This document shows, one piece after another, positions 6,695 to 15,580 of a stretch of 32,222 nucleotides of DNA (position 1 is its first letter; the number at the start of each line of letters is the position of its first letter). The translations under genes were made by a program, and so were the position numbers. Source of the DNA: Caryophanales bacterium UBA2253. Lineage in GTDB: Bacteria; Bacillota_I; Bacilli_A; ML615J-28; CAG-698. The stretch covers positions 1 to 32,222 of the forward strand of contig DDXT01000074.1 of NCBI GenBank assembly GCA_002347755.1, read 5' to 3'. Under the pieces are notes generated by a model, which saw nothing but the letters and a program-made list of their open reading frames with translations, ran no database searches and was not told the DNA's origin.

Positions 6695-7360
6695 TCATTT
6701 GGTTTTTATCAGCCAGTACATGCAGGCCGCATCCTTGAAATGTTGAATGTTCAGTCCGGTTTGGGCTTTGATGAACTCCAGTTTGTTGATGACGGTGTTG
6801 CGGTGCATATATGTCATGTGCGCAGTCTTGGTCACGTTGAGGTCGCATTCCAAGAGATTCAGGATCAAGCCTTCCAATTGGGAATCGTTCTCCACGCGGT
6901 TTAAGATCGCGCTTTTTAGCGGAATCAGATCGCGAAGATCGGTCTTGATGATCTCCAAGAGCAGATCGACGACCCCATAATACAAAAGCGGTTTATTCGA
7001 GAGATATTTTTGATAGGCCTTCATGACGGCTTCAAAGTATTCCGGGTGGGACGAACTCATCGGACCGCTTCCGAAACATTGGACCAAGAGTGAAAAGTCT
7101 TCGCCAATCGAGGCTTGCATGCTTCGGAAGTCTAAGTCGGTTTCATTGAAGTAAAAAACGAGGATGTCACCCCCCACTCGAACGAAGGCAACGTCAAAAA
7201 GTAGCTCTTTCAAAAAGTCCATGATCGGATTTTCGTCGGCCTCGTTTTCGATGTGCAGAACGAGAAACCAGTAGAATCGGCCTTTAAACGGGTATTCGCC
7301 TTTTTCAAACAGAAAGTTTCCCATTTTCTTTGAATTGGTATCATAAAAATAGTTATTCAT
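6695..7360 (-). CDS. PucR-type helix-turn-helix transcriptional regulator
   Basis: A 221-residue protein whose last 60 residues are the PucR/CdaR-type C-terminal HTH domain: LLECDLNVTKTAHMTYMHRN followed by TVINKLEFIKAQTGL and a final helix. The N-terminal 150 residues match no domain I can name and probably sense a signal. Such regulators control use of sugars, purines or organic acids in other bacteria. The gene precedes the sugar-ABC ATPase on the same strand but has its own terminator, so it may regulate that gene rather than share its mRNA. Start: the ATG at 7378 overlaps a TATAAT hexamer (7378-7383), so the ATG at 7360 (MNNYFYDTN), with a weak GGTGA upstream, is preferred. An ATG at 7324 is also possible. 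Confidence 0.8.
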   Translation of the reverse strand: MNNYFYDTNSKKMGNFLFEKGEYPFKGRFYWFLVLHIENEADENPIMDFLKELLFDVAFVRVGGDILVFYFNETDLDFRSMQASIGEDFSLLVQCFGSGPMSSSHPEYFEAVMKAYQKYLSNKPLLYYGVVDLLLEIIKTDLRDLIPLKSAILNRVENDSQLEGLILNLLECDLNVTKTAHMTYMHRNTVINKLEFIKAQTGLNIQHFKDAACMYWLIKTK

Positions 7361-7377
7361 GCCATTCACCGTCTTCA

Positions 7378-7386
7378 TTATATCAT
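7378..7386 (-). promoter_or_regulatory. Extended -10 promoter of the PucR-type gene
   Basis: TGA-TATAAT on the minus strand, overlapping the most upstream ATG of the frame. No convincing -35. It would give a very short leader of about 11 nt before the ATG at 7360. Confidence 0.4.
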
Positions 7387-7444
7387 CATTTGGGTTTCCA
7401 AGGAAATGATTTTTGTTCGCAAAATGACATTTTCGGTTATTCGG

Positions 7445-7473
7445 TTGATAATGGAATCAATAATTGCTATAAT
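7445..7473 (+). promoter_or_regulatory. Exonuclease III gene promoter
   Basis: TTGATA (7445-7450), a 17-bp spacer and TATAAT (7468-7473). It is 39 bp before the start codon and divergent from the PucR-type gene. Confidence 0.78.
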
Positions 7474-7512
7474 GCTTATGTGTGTTTCATTAATACAAGA
7501 AAGAGGCTTCAT

Positions 7513-8259
7513 ATGCGATTAGTATCCTGGAACGTCAACGGATTGAGAGCGGCCATGAGCAAAGGTTTTAGGAATTATTTTGAAAGCATCGACGCCGACA
7601 TCTTCGCCATCCAGGAAACAAAGATGCAGGAAGACCAAAAAGATTTTTGTTTCCCGGGATATCATGAATATTGGAACAGCGCCGTGAAGAAGGGATATTC
7701 CGGAACTTTGGTATATACCAAATCCGAACCGTTGTCGGTTGCTTTCGGAATCGAGGACAAACATGGCGACGAAGGCCGGGTCATGACTTTGGAATATCCG
7801 GATCTCTACTTCGTCACCGCTTACGTTCCGAACTCCCAGCCGGAATTGGCAAGACTTCCCTACCGGATGGAATTCGATGATGATTTTCGTTATTACCTAA
7901 TAGCCCTGGATAAAAAGAAACCGGTGATCATGTGCGGTGATCTAAATGTTGCCCATGAACCGATCGACATCAAAAACGCCAAAGCAAATGAAAGAAATGC
8001 TGGTTTCACCATTGAAGAACGCACAAAGTTTTCTCAGTTGCTCGCCTCAGGTTTTACCGATTCATTCCGCTATCTGTATCCGAACACCGTAAAATATACG
8101 TGGTGGAGTTATATGTTCAATTCCCGGGCCAACAATGTCGGTTGGCGAATCGATTATTTTGTCATCTCCGACCGTTTGCGTCCGCGCCTTGGGGACAGCC
8201 TGATCCAACCAGAGGTCATGGGAAGCGACCATTGCCCGGTTGTCATCGACCTAAAATAG
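7513..8259 (+). CDS. xth: Exonuclease III (AP endonuclease)
   Basis: A 248-residue Mg-dependent exonuclease/AP endonuclease of the endonuclease-exonuclease-phosphatase fold, orthologous to B. subtilis ExoA. It cuts DNA 5' of abasic sites and trims 3' ends in base excision repair. Motifs: WNVNGLRA (N7), the metal-binding glutamate E35 in IQETK, MCGDLNVAHEPID, GWRIDYFVIS and the C-terminal GSDHCPV catalytic Asp-His pair. Length fits the family. The ATG at 7513 follows AAGAGG (7501-7506) and begins the canonical MRLVSWNVNG; longer in-frame starts would lie upstream of the promoter. Confidence 0.96.
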   Translation: MRLVSWNVNGLRAAMSKGFRNYFESIDADIFAIQETKMQEDQKDFCFPGYHEYWNSAVKKGYSGTLVYTKSEPLSVAFGIEDKHGDEGRVMTLEYPDLYFVTAYVPNSQPELARLPYRMEFDDDFRYYLIALDKKKPVIMCGDLNVAHEPIDIKNAKANERNAGFTIEERTKFSQLLASGFTDSFRYLYPNTVKYTWWSYMFNSRANNVGWRIDYFVISDRLRPRLGDSLIQPEVMGSDHCPVVIDLK

Positions 8260-8309
8260 CATAAGAGAAAAGCAACGAATAAATTTGAAAAACGCGAATA
8301 AAGCCATTA

Positions 8310-8344
8310 AGCCATACTTGGATGCAAATCTAGTGTGGCTTTTT
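8310..8344 (+). terminator. Terminator of the exonuclease III gene
   Basis: AGCCATACT (8310-8318) pairs with AGTGTGGCT (8332-8340) with one G-T pair, followed by TTTT. It also lies beyond the leader-distal end of the CRISPR array and may stop convergent transcription. Confidence 0.65.
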
Positions 8345-8455
8345 ATCAATGCTTAGGGAATTTCCTGATCGGAAGTGAAAACAAAAAGAACAAATTTCAA
8401 GAAGGCTTTTCTTCCACATGCAATAGGGAAAAATAAAAAAATTTTTTTGTGTTTG

Positions 8456-11437
8456 CGGTTCATCCCCACATGCGTGGGGCAGATGCTTGCTTCCAATAAC
8501 CTCGAAGTGAAATATTTACGGTTCATCCCCACATGCGTGGGGCAGATAGTTCATATTGTCACTTCCTTTTGGTATTTAACGGTTCATCCCCACATGCGTG
8601 GGGCAGATATAATCAGACCAAGAAACAGTTTTAAAAATTGCGGTTCATCCCCACATGCGTGGGGCAGATGCATTAGAAGCCCCGCTTCACCAGTAGTTAA
8701 ATCGGTTCATCCCCACATGCGTGGGGCAGATGGTTATGCGACCGTATATGATGACACCAACTACGGTTCATCCCCACATGCGTGGGGCAGATTCAAGGGT
8801 CAACATTATGACCGTTGGGCTAATCGGTTCATCCCCACATGCGTGGGGCAGATGAGTACATTCCGATTTCAATTTGAACGGGAAGCGGTTCATCCCCACA
8901 TGCGTGGGGCAGATAACCCCATTTATATCTCCCATTTGAATTTGACGCGGTTCATCCCCACATGCGTGGGGCAGATATGCGTTGTAAACTATTGTATATC
9001 CCTCAGAATCGGTTCATCCCCACATGCGTGGGGCAGATGAGGATACATAACAGTCTCCTCAGCGTGTTTATCGGTTCATCCCCACATGCGTGGGGCAGAT
9101 ATTGTTTTTTCCATTCTTCCATCGCTCGCAAGTCGGTTCATCCCCACATGCGTGGGGCAGATTTTAGCCTTGCCGACTTCGCCGTTGTAAATGACGGTTC
9201 ATCCCCACATGCGTGGGGCAGATTACCACGTCTTCCCATTTTATGGTTATCGGTTCGGTTCATCCCCACATGCGTGGGGCAGATGATTCTTAATGTGGTA
9301 AGGTATGCGGTCAAAGCGGTTCATCCCCACATGCGTGGGGCAGATTTTCTCGATGTTTCCGTCAATGGCTTCGACCGCGGTTCATCCCCACATGCGTGGG
9401 GCAGATGCCGAATGCTGTTCAGCGCCAGATTCCACGTGTCGGTTCATCCCCACATGCGTGGGGCAGATGGTCATATGGCCCCTCATCGTCCCAAGATATA
9501 AACGGTTCATCCCCACATGCGTGGGGCAGATATATTGGGATTCGTTTGTATCGGCGATCTATTCGGTTCATCCCCACATGCGTGGGGCAGATTGAAACCT
9601 GTTTGTAAGTCGTTCCGTCGCCCACGGTTCATCCCCACATGCGTGGGGCAGATATGAGGGAAACAACATAGAAATCGTATTTACGCGGTTCATCCCCACA
9701 TGCGTGGGGCAGATTGGGAATGGGGCGGTTCTGCTAGTGATGTAACACGGTTCATCCCCACATGCGTGGGGCAGATTACATTACCGCTGACGTGGAATAT
9801 CGTCAATACGGTTCATCCCCACATGCGTGGGGCAGATCCCAGTTGTAATAACTGAAATATGACATCTGTCGGTTCATCCCCACATGCGTGGGGCAGATAT
9901 GATTTCGCCACCAAAGGCGTTTTGGGTAATCGGTTCATCCCCACATGCGTGGGGCAGATAAAGGATCAACTTCTGGAAACAGATGGAATACCGGTTCATC
10001 CCCACATGCGTGGGGCAGATAATATGGAATATCGTTGTGTACATTAAGGACATCGGTTCATCCCCACATGCGTGGGGCAGATGGCTGAAAGGGCTTTGGT
10101 TGTATTTGTTCCAGCGGTTCATCCCCACATGCGTGGGGCAGATGTCAATGGTGGCAAGAATCTCGCTCATTGAGTCGGTTCATCCCCACATGCGTGGGGC
10201 AGATGTCCGAAATGTGCCAGCCATAAAGGGTTTTGCCGGTTCATCCCCACATGCGTGGGGCAGATTCAGAGTCAATGGCATTCCTGTGGTTGTGTTTTCG
10301 GTTCATCCCCACATGCGTGGGGCAGATGACCGAGTAGCCAACTTGCATATAATCGGTTTCGGTTCATCCCCACATGCGTGGGGCAGATAACAACATACCA
10401 AGTTCCATTTGAGACATAGCCTGGTTCATCCCCACATGCGTGGGGCAGATTCCATTATCTTCGTAAAATTCAAGATCATTAAACTGGTTCATCCCCACAT
10501 GCGTGGGGCAGATTTTCTAAGGTCATTTGGTTTCCTCCGCTTTTGCGGTTCATCCCCACATGCGTGGGGCAGATGCTCCCCTCAACTGGTTTTAGGGTCT
10601 GCCACTCGGTTCATCCCCACATGCGTGGGGCAGATGATTACACGGTTTTAGAAAATGCCCTTTCTGAACGGTTCATCCCCACATGCGTGGGGCAGATTTT
10701 CCTCACTTTCTTGTAACAGCTGATTATAAACGGTTCATCCCCACATGCGTGGGGCAGATGCACTCAACAGTTTAGATACCATTTCTATTCTCCGGTTCAT
10801 CCCCACATGCGTGGGGCAGATTTGTCGATTTGAGCGACTATCATCCCGACCGCCGGTTCATCCCCACATGCGTGGGGCAGATGACAGCCAAGTAAGTAAG
10901 GCCTCGACAAGTAACGGTTCATCCCCACATGCGTGGGGCAGATATTAGAGGCAGTTGTTTCATATTTACCATCTAACGGTTCATCCCCACATGCGTGGGG
11001 CAGATTTACTAAGCTCTTATTACTTGTTATAAGGTTCGGTTCATCCCCACATGCGTGGGGCAGATTCTACTTTGTGTCCCAATTATCATTATTCTTTCCG
11101 GTTCATCCCCACATGCGTGGGGCAGATTAAACGATTTTTTCAATTTGTTTCAGTGTGAACGGTTCATCCCCACATGCGTGGGGCAGATGAAGTTCGACAT
11201 CCAGCTTAAGTTCTTTCATCTTCGGTTCATCCCCACATGCGTGGGGCAGATGTCATTTTCCCTCCTTCTTTCGTTCGTTCGGCCGGTTCATCCCCACATG
11301 CGTGGGGCAGATGAATTGCTCGTTGGAACGATCGAGGGCGGGCAAACGGTTCATCCCCACATGCGTGGGGCAGATCCACAATGCGGCTCAAGTGGAGGCT
11401 TTCGCGGACGGTTCATCCCCACATGCGTGGGGCAGAT
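8456..11437 (-). CRISPR. Type I-E CRISPR array, 49 repeats and 48 spacers
   Basis: The 29-bp repeat begins CGGTTCATCC and ends GGGGCAGAT on the + strand. Spacers are mostly 32-33 bp (range 31-34). In the crRNA sense (minus strand) the repeat has the stem CCCCACGCATGTGGGG and ends GATGAACCG, the typical 3' end of type I-E repeats (E. coli: GGGGATAAACCG). So the array is read away from cas2, from 11437 down to 8456. Cas6e should cut at the 3' side of the stem and leave an 8-nt ATGAACCG handle. Forty-seven repeats are identical; those at 10422 and 10485 carry T instead of C at the first + strand base. Neither terminal repeat is degenerate. The newest spacer should be 11376-11408. The first repeat lies 12 bp after the cas2 stop, so there is no separate leader. 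Confidence 0.98.
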
Positions 11438-11449
11438 ACTGAAAATGTC

Positions 11450-11725
11450 TTATGATTTTGTAGTGATTAATTGTATGCCTTCGATGTCTACTACCTGTCG
11501 TTTGGGGTAACCATTCATTAGCATTGCAAATCCCTGCTCTGTTTGAGCTGAAAAGAACATTAATGCTCCGAGTCTTGGAATTTCATTTACAATCTTTTCC
11601 CAAAGTTTCTCTCTTACGCTCGCGCTTACATCGCCAACAAAAACTCCTGGCTTTGCTTCTAATAACCACCGTGTTAGTTCACCGCGGATTTTTGGTAAGG
11701 CGTTTTCGGTGATAATTACTATCAT
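11450..11725 (-). CDS. cas2: CRISPR-associated endoribonuclease Cas2, type I-E
   Basis: A 91-residue protein of the E. coli-type Cas2 subfamily. With Cas1 it forms the integrase that inserts new spacers; Cas2 is the central structural dimer. Family blocks: VIITENALPKIRGELTRWLL, GVFVGDVSASVREKLWE, and the C-terminal VDIEGIQLI. The ATG overlaps the cas1 stop codon (ATGA), so the two are translationally coupled. Its stop codon is 12 bp from the first CRISPR repeat, so the DNA that must act as leader probably lies within its coding sequence. Confidence 0.96.
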   Translation of the reverse strand: MIVIITENALPKIRGELTRWLLEAKPGVFVGDVSASVREKLWEKIVNEIPRLGALMFFSAQTEQGFAMLMNGYPKRQVVDIEGIQLITTKS

Positions 11726-12642
11726 TTCAGCACATCCACAGAATAGTTTTTCCCGCCTTGAACATTCTCTTCTTCATCCCAAAGATCACCTGTTTCTTTT
11801 GCTTCAATATCTTCAATTCCTTCAATATCAAAGATCCATTTAATGTCATCCGCAATCCTTTCCAGAAGGCGTGCTTGTTGAAATCGGCTGCGACAACATC
11901 TCCGCAGCCATGACGAATCAAGAATATCAGAGTTTCTCAGCGATTCAAACGCGGCAGGAATCGTTGTTTCGGCTTTATATAAATCAGCAATGTCATATAC
12001 AAATGAAAGCATCTTCCCGGTATGAATGAAACCAAGCGCCGGTGAATATCCAAGTGAAACAATTGCCGCATGACAAAGGCCATAAAGTATCGCGTTGCTT
12101 TCAGACAGAGCTCTGTTGATGGGATCGGAAGCTTCCCAAGCGGTATTTTTATACTGCCGGCTCTGCCAAAGGACTCCTGACAATTTAGATGCCAATTTGT
12201 ATGCTTCCCTTACTCTGATTCCTTCCATGCCACGCAGCTGTTGAAGCGAATAGTCCTGCTTGGGAAGTTGAGGAAATCTCACTTCATACATTCGTTTTGC
12301 AACTTCAAGGTGAGTTTTTCCATCCATGCAAAGTTTGGCTTGCCTTAACTGATTGGCCGCGCTTCTCGTCTCGCCTATGCCACTAGCATAAAAACGCTGG
12401 ATTCCTTCTCCGCACCAGATGATCATACATCCGTTCTCGCCACAAGCACGAATTGCCGCATGGGTGATACTGGTTCCGGGACCAAGCATCAGACAAGTGC
12501 ATGATGCCACTGGAACGGGTGTTTTTCCTTCATCATTGATGATTACTATTGAAGAATCATCTTGTTCAATTATCGCATGTTCAAAATATAGATAAGATAT
12601 ACTGTCTCGGATCTTTGGTAATTCATGAAGATCTTTTCGCAT
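11722..12642 (-). CDS. cas1: CRISPR-associated integrase Cas1, type I-E
   Basis: A 306-residue metal-dependent integrase, the catalytic subunit of the Cas1-Cas2 spacer-acquisition complex. The metal ligands match E. coli E141, H208 and D221: E140 in QLRGMEGIRVRE, H207 in LGFIHTGK and D220 in SFVYDIADLYK. The N-terminal beta domain (about 1-90) has the expected LGPGTSITHAAIRACGENGC. Length is normal (E. coli 305). AGAGGGA lies just before the ATG and the gene directly follows cas6e; its stop overlaps the cas2 start. Confidence 0.97.
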   Translation of the reverse strand: MRKDLHELPKIRDSISYLYFEHAIIEQDDSSIVIINDEGKTPVPVASCTCLMLGPGTSITHAAIRACGENGCMIIWCGEGIQRFYASGIGETRSAANQLRQAKLCMDGKTHLEVAKRMYEVRFPQLPKQDYSLQQLRGMEGIRVREAYKLASKLSGVLWQSRQYKNTAWEASDPINRALSESNAILYGLCHAAIVSLGYSPALGFIHTGKMLSFVYDIADLYKAETTIPAAFESLRNSDILDSSWLRRCCRSRFQQARLLERIADDIKWIFDIEGIEDIEAKETGDLWDEEENVQGGKNYSVDVLK

Positions 12643-13260
12643 TTATCCCTCTATGCCAACTAACAATAACAAACCCATTCCATATGCTTTTTCAGGCCCG
12701 ATTCCATTTTCCCAAGAATGGCGAAAGATATTGGGATCCGTTATTTTCAAAATTCCTTCAAATTCAACGGTTCGAATGAACATTCCGGATTCTTTTTGGC
12801 CACCGTGAAGTTCTTGTTCATTTTTTTCACATATTGAACAAATTTGGAATCCAGATTGTTTTGCATGCCTTTGCAACCACTCCGCTCTTTCTTCAGGCAT
12901 CCGTAAGAATCTACGGCGGCTATTTTTGCTATTTCCAATGGGAACTTTTTTACACGGCGAAGTCAATAATGAAAAATGAAAACTTTTTCCGGCGGTCATT
13001 TGTCCTTCAAAATCACTGACCTCGCGCGACCCGACTAATTTCATGCAATCATTGGTGATTTTTGACTGATCTGGCTGTTCTTCTGACAAAACATATACAG
13101 CTGCATCTTTTTCATTACAATTCAGTCTATAGAGAATACCCGCGTCTTTCCTTGGTTTGTAAAACCAGTTTTGAATATTTCGATGCATGTCATGGCAATC
13201 ACGCAGTGCTTGCCTTATCGATGGATGACGACGGTCAAGGATGATTTTACTTAAGTACAT
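12643..13260 (-). CDS. cas6e: crRNA-processing endoribonuclease Cas6e (CasE/Cse3)
   Basis: A 205-residue double-RRM endoribonuclease that cuts pre-crRNA at the base of each repeat hairpin and stays bound to the crRNA 3' end in Cascade. It starts with the family motif MYLSKIILDRRHPSIRQALR. The likely catalytic histidine is H26 (DMHRN), matching H26 of Thermus Cse3 and H20 of E. coli Cas6e. The C-terminal glycine-rich RNA-binding loop (GIGPEKAYGMGLLLL) is intact. The ATG at 13260 has AAAGGAGG 6 nt upstream; it overlaps the end of cas5e by 14 bp. A longer in-frame start lies deeper in cas5e and lacks this site. Confidence 0.95.
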   Translation of the reverse strand: MYLSKIILDRRHPSIRQALRDCHDMHRNIQNWFYKPRKDAGILYRLNCNEKDAAVYVLSEEQPDQSKITNDCMKLVGSREVSDFEGQMTAGKSFHFSLLTSPCKKVPIGNSKNSRRRFLRMPEERAEWLQRHAKQSGFQICSICEKNEQELHGGQKESGMFIRTVEFEGILKITDPNIFRHSWENGIGPEKAYGMGLLLLVGIEG

Positions 13261-13924
13261 TTGAAACCTCCTTTGCATCAAAACGGCGAACGGTAACAAA
13301 TCTTGAGGAAAAAATCCGTTCTGACGATACTACTCTGACATCATTTCGACGATATCCTTCATTTCCATCCGATTCAATCTCGTAAAGTATGGAATCGGCG
13401 TGCCTATGGCAGAGCGGGAATTTTTCCATTGCATCGTTTAGATCAGAATAATCGTTAGTAGTGTCAATAATAATCGGACAGACGGGAATACAACTCTTTC
13501 TTCCTAAGTATAGTTGCCATTTTGGATTACTTAATGCAGTTTTGCATTCTTCCAGTAACTCCTTTGGCCCAGACAAAGCCACTATGAAACAAGCATCTTG
13601 GAGATAACTGCGCCAACTGAGAATTGTATCACCGTTGCTGCGTCTCTTTCCTTCGGCGTTCAGGAGTCTTGATGATGTTACCGTCTGGTAGTCAACCATT
13701 ATTTCACCAGGGCGATCGGCACGCATGGCAATCTTCAATTTTGAACTTAGTTCTCCAATCCGGTCATCATCGCGTTGCCAACCCAAAGCACAGGCCAACA
13801 GTCCAATGACCCCAGATTTTGACGGAAATGAGGCTGTGTCTCGATATATTAAATGTGAACGCTCTCCCCAGCTCTGCAAAGGGCCTTCAAGATGCAATAA
13901 TAAGATCGGCTGGTTACTCATCAT
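13247..13924 (-). CDS. cas5e: Cascade subunit Cas5e (CasD)
   Basis: A 225-residue RAMP protein that caps the 5' handle of the crRNA in Cascade and contacts Cse1 and Cas7. The N-terminal signature ILLLHLEGPLQSWGERSH and the following TASFPSKSGVIGLLACALGW are diagnostic of type I-E Cas5; LYLGRKSCIPVCPI is the conserved central motif. It starts with ATG-ATG after TTGAGGAAATC, 7 bp beyond the cas7e stop. Its 3' end overlaps cas6e. Confidence 0.95.
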   Translation of the reverse strand: MMSNQPILLLHLEGPLQSWGERSHLIYRDTASFPSKSGVIGLLACALGWQRDDDRIGELSSKLKIAMRADRPGEIMVDYQTVTSSRLLNAEGKRRSNGDTILSWRSYLQDACFIVALSGPKELLEECKTALSNPKWQLYLGRKSCIPVCPIIIDTTNDYSDLNDAMEKFPLCHRHADSILYEIESDGNEGYRRNDVRVVSSERIFSSRFVTVRRFDAKEVSNVLK

Positions 13925-13931
13925 GATTTCC

Positions 13932-15065
13932 TCAATCGATCGGTAATTGTTCGATTAATTCTGGGAACGAAGCACAATTTACCGCAAATTTTTCCTCAAA
14001 AGTTTCAACGTTTTCCATTGTGAACCACAACCTTTTCACAATTGGCAGTTCAAACCCTTTTTGTATTTTCTGAACTTCGGCCATTAGTTTCTCGACGCTT
14101 CCTCGGACGATTCCGCTTGACGCCGTCGGTCGCACTGGAATTTCAAAAGCATTGGCATAGCTGATCGGTACTTTCTTTTCTTTGCACTCCACAAGGATCG
14201 CGGATGGCAAAGAGTGTCCAGCAAAACTATTTTGTTTTCCTGAAGGGCTGGTGTATGCCATTGTTTTAATCAAGGCCGGAATCGCATTCTTAATCAGCAT
14301 TCCAACGTTTTCGTTATTTTTTAGGTTCTCGGATAGTTTATCGGTATCAAGCGAAGCGTAGATGTAATAGCATGAAGAATTGTAATCGACATCGCCTATC
14401 ATTGCGCTCCCCTGGTCTTTTTTTTCAGAAATTACGTCATCGACGGCGGTGAAGTAATCCGATTCCATCATAAGACGGTTTGTGCCGATGGCATGAGCAA
14501 CCTGCATGGCGGCATCAACATCTTCGAAGGCGTCAGAAGTAACCATTCTCCCAAATAAAGCCATGTCAAGGGAAATTCCGTTTTTGCGGTCTTTGTTTAA
14601 TTTGGACAATTCTGCTTGTAGGTTCTTTACATCAATTTTTTTGACATCACTTGCGTTATGGCATTCGTTGAGTTGATTGATAATCAGCTTTTCAATGACT
14701 TCAAGATCGGAATGGCTGTATAAAATGACCTGAGCAGTGATGTCATTTTCGTCACTTGATTTTCCTTCTTTATTTCCGAATCCGGTCAGTTTTTTTACAA
14801 CTATTTCGATGAATTCCTCAGAAATTCCCGCTTTACGAAGCTGTTCGCCGATAAGAGTGGGCATTGTTCGCGTGCGAATTCCCAGATATTCATTGCCGAT
14901 TGATTCTTTTAATAAGTTGGATATCCGCCAGCTGTGTTTCAAGCATTGACTTGAGATGCGTCCCCGCTGCACACCGCCGAATAAACATGTTTTGGGAGAT
15001 CCAGTATCATCCCGATTAAGGTTGGTTGGCGCATAATTTTTTAACATATGAATTTCGTATAACAT
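13932..15065 (-). CDS. cas7e: Cascade backbone subunit Cas7e (CasC/Cse4)
   Basis: A 377-residue RAMP protein; six copies normally form the helical Cascade backbone along the spacer. Family signatures: the N-terminal HMLKNYAPTNLNRDDTGSPK and FGGVQRGRISSQCLKHSWR, central DMALFGRMVTSDAFEDVDAA and QVAHAIGTN, and TYTSPSGKQNSFAGH-like residues (here AYTSPSGKQNSFAGHSLP). AAGGAG lies before the ATG inside the end of cse2, and the gap to cse2 is 2 bp. Confidence 0.96.
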   Translation of the reverse strand: MLYEIHMLKNYAPTNLNRDDTGSPKTCLFGGVQRGRISSQCLKHSWRISNLLKESIGNEYLGIRTRTMPTLIGEQLRKAGISEEFIEIVVKKLTGFGNKEGKSSDENDITAQVILYSHSDLEVIEKLIINQLNECHNASDVKKIDVKNLQAELSKLNKDRKNGISLDMALFGRMVTSDAFEDVDAAMQVAHAIGTNRLMMESDYFTAVDDVISEKKDQGSAMIGDVDYNSSCYYIYASLDTDKLSENLKNNENVGMLIKNAIPALIKTMAYTSPSGKQNSFAGHSLPSAILVECKEKKVPISYANAFEIPVRPTASSGIVRGSVEKLMAEVQKIQKGFELPIVKRLWFTMENVETFEEKFAVNCASFPELIEQLPID

Positions 15066-15067
15066 TT

Positions 15068-15580
15068 TTATTCTCCTTTACTTTCAATATTAATGTTTTC
15101 TGAATGGCAGATTGCACTTGCCCATTTTTTCTGAATCCAATGGCTTTCATCATTCCAATGCAAAAAGCTTTGCAATAATGATTCCGAGTTGACGGCGTAT
15201 CCTTTTTGTTTAACCAATTTGATGATTCGAAGCATTTTTACGGCGAAATAACCATCCTCATCCCATTTCGAATCCATTAACGAAATGATCCGTTTTTGCA
15301 ATGACGCGGTTGATTCACTGTCATTGATTAACTCCGATAAGATGCTCTCGAGCGGCTTCTTGTTCGCTTGATCAGGTTCCCACAGACAGTCAATGCAAAA
15401 AGCAAAAAACCATCGGTCATGGAGGTAGTCCGGGATTCCTTGCGGCAAAACGCGGTAGAAATACATCATTGTTTCAGCATCTGACATACTTACCATTTTG
15501 CCTGCAGAATGTCGCAACACTATACGTCCCCGAGGCTCTAAAGCATGCAGGGCTTTGAAATCATTTTGAAGATTCTTCAT
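15068..15580 (-). CDS. cse2: Cascade small subunit Cse2 (Cas11/CasB)
   Basis: A 170-residue helical protein of the Cse2 family; two copies line the belly of Cascade and stabilise the R-loop. Recognisable parts are RGRIVLRHSAGKMVSMSDAE (matching the RA.LRR..G..L.....A pattern) and the C-terminal LLQSFLHWNDESHWIQKKWA. The ATG at 15580 (MKNLQNDFKAL) is chosen because GGAG lies 10 nt upstream; an in-frame start at 15610 lacks one. It overlaps the end of cse1 by 20 bp, so translation is probably coupled. Confidence 0.92.
   Translation of the reverse strand: MKNLQNDFKALHALEPRGRIVLRHSAGKMVSMSDAETMMYFYRVLPQGIPDYLHDRWFFAFCIDCLWEPDQANKKPLESILSELINDSESTASLQKRIISLMDSKWDEDGYFAVKMLRIIKLVKQKGYAVNSESLLQSFLHWNDESHWIQKKWASAICHSENINIESKGE

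Noticed and set aside
8404..8432. Degenerate CRISPR repeat beyond the last repeat (shared CCACATGC)
   Set aside because: Only an 8-base block and scattered positions match, and the distance to the next repeat (52 bp) does not fit the array period.
9251..9284. Spacer ending in CGGTT just before a repeat, as if the repeat start were duplicated
   Set aside because: The spacer length is a normal 32 bp and only one other spacer ends similarly; chance is sufficient.
8375..11510. Several long ORFs on both strands encoding repeated HPHMRGAD, FIPTCVGQ and SSPHAWGR peptides
   Set aside because: These are the three reading frames of the CRISPR repeat; the open frames arise because the repeat has no stop codons. 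They are not genes.
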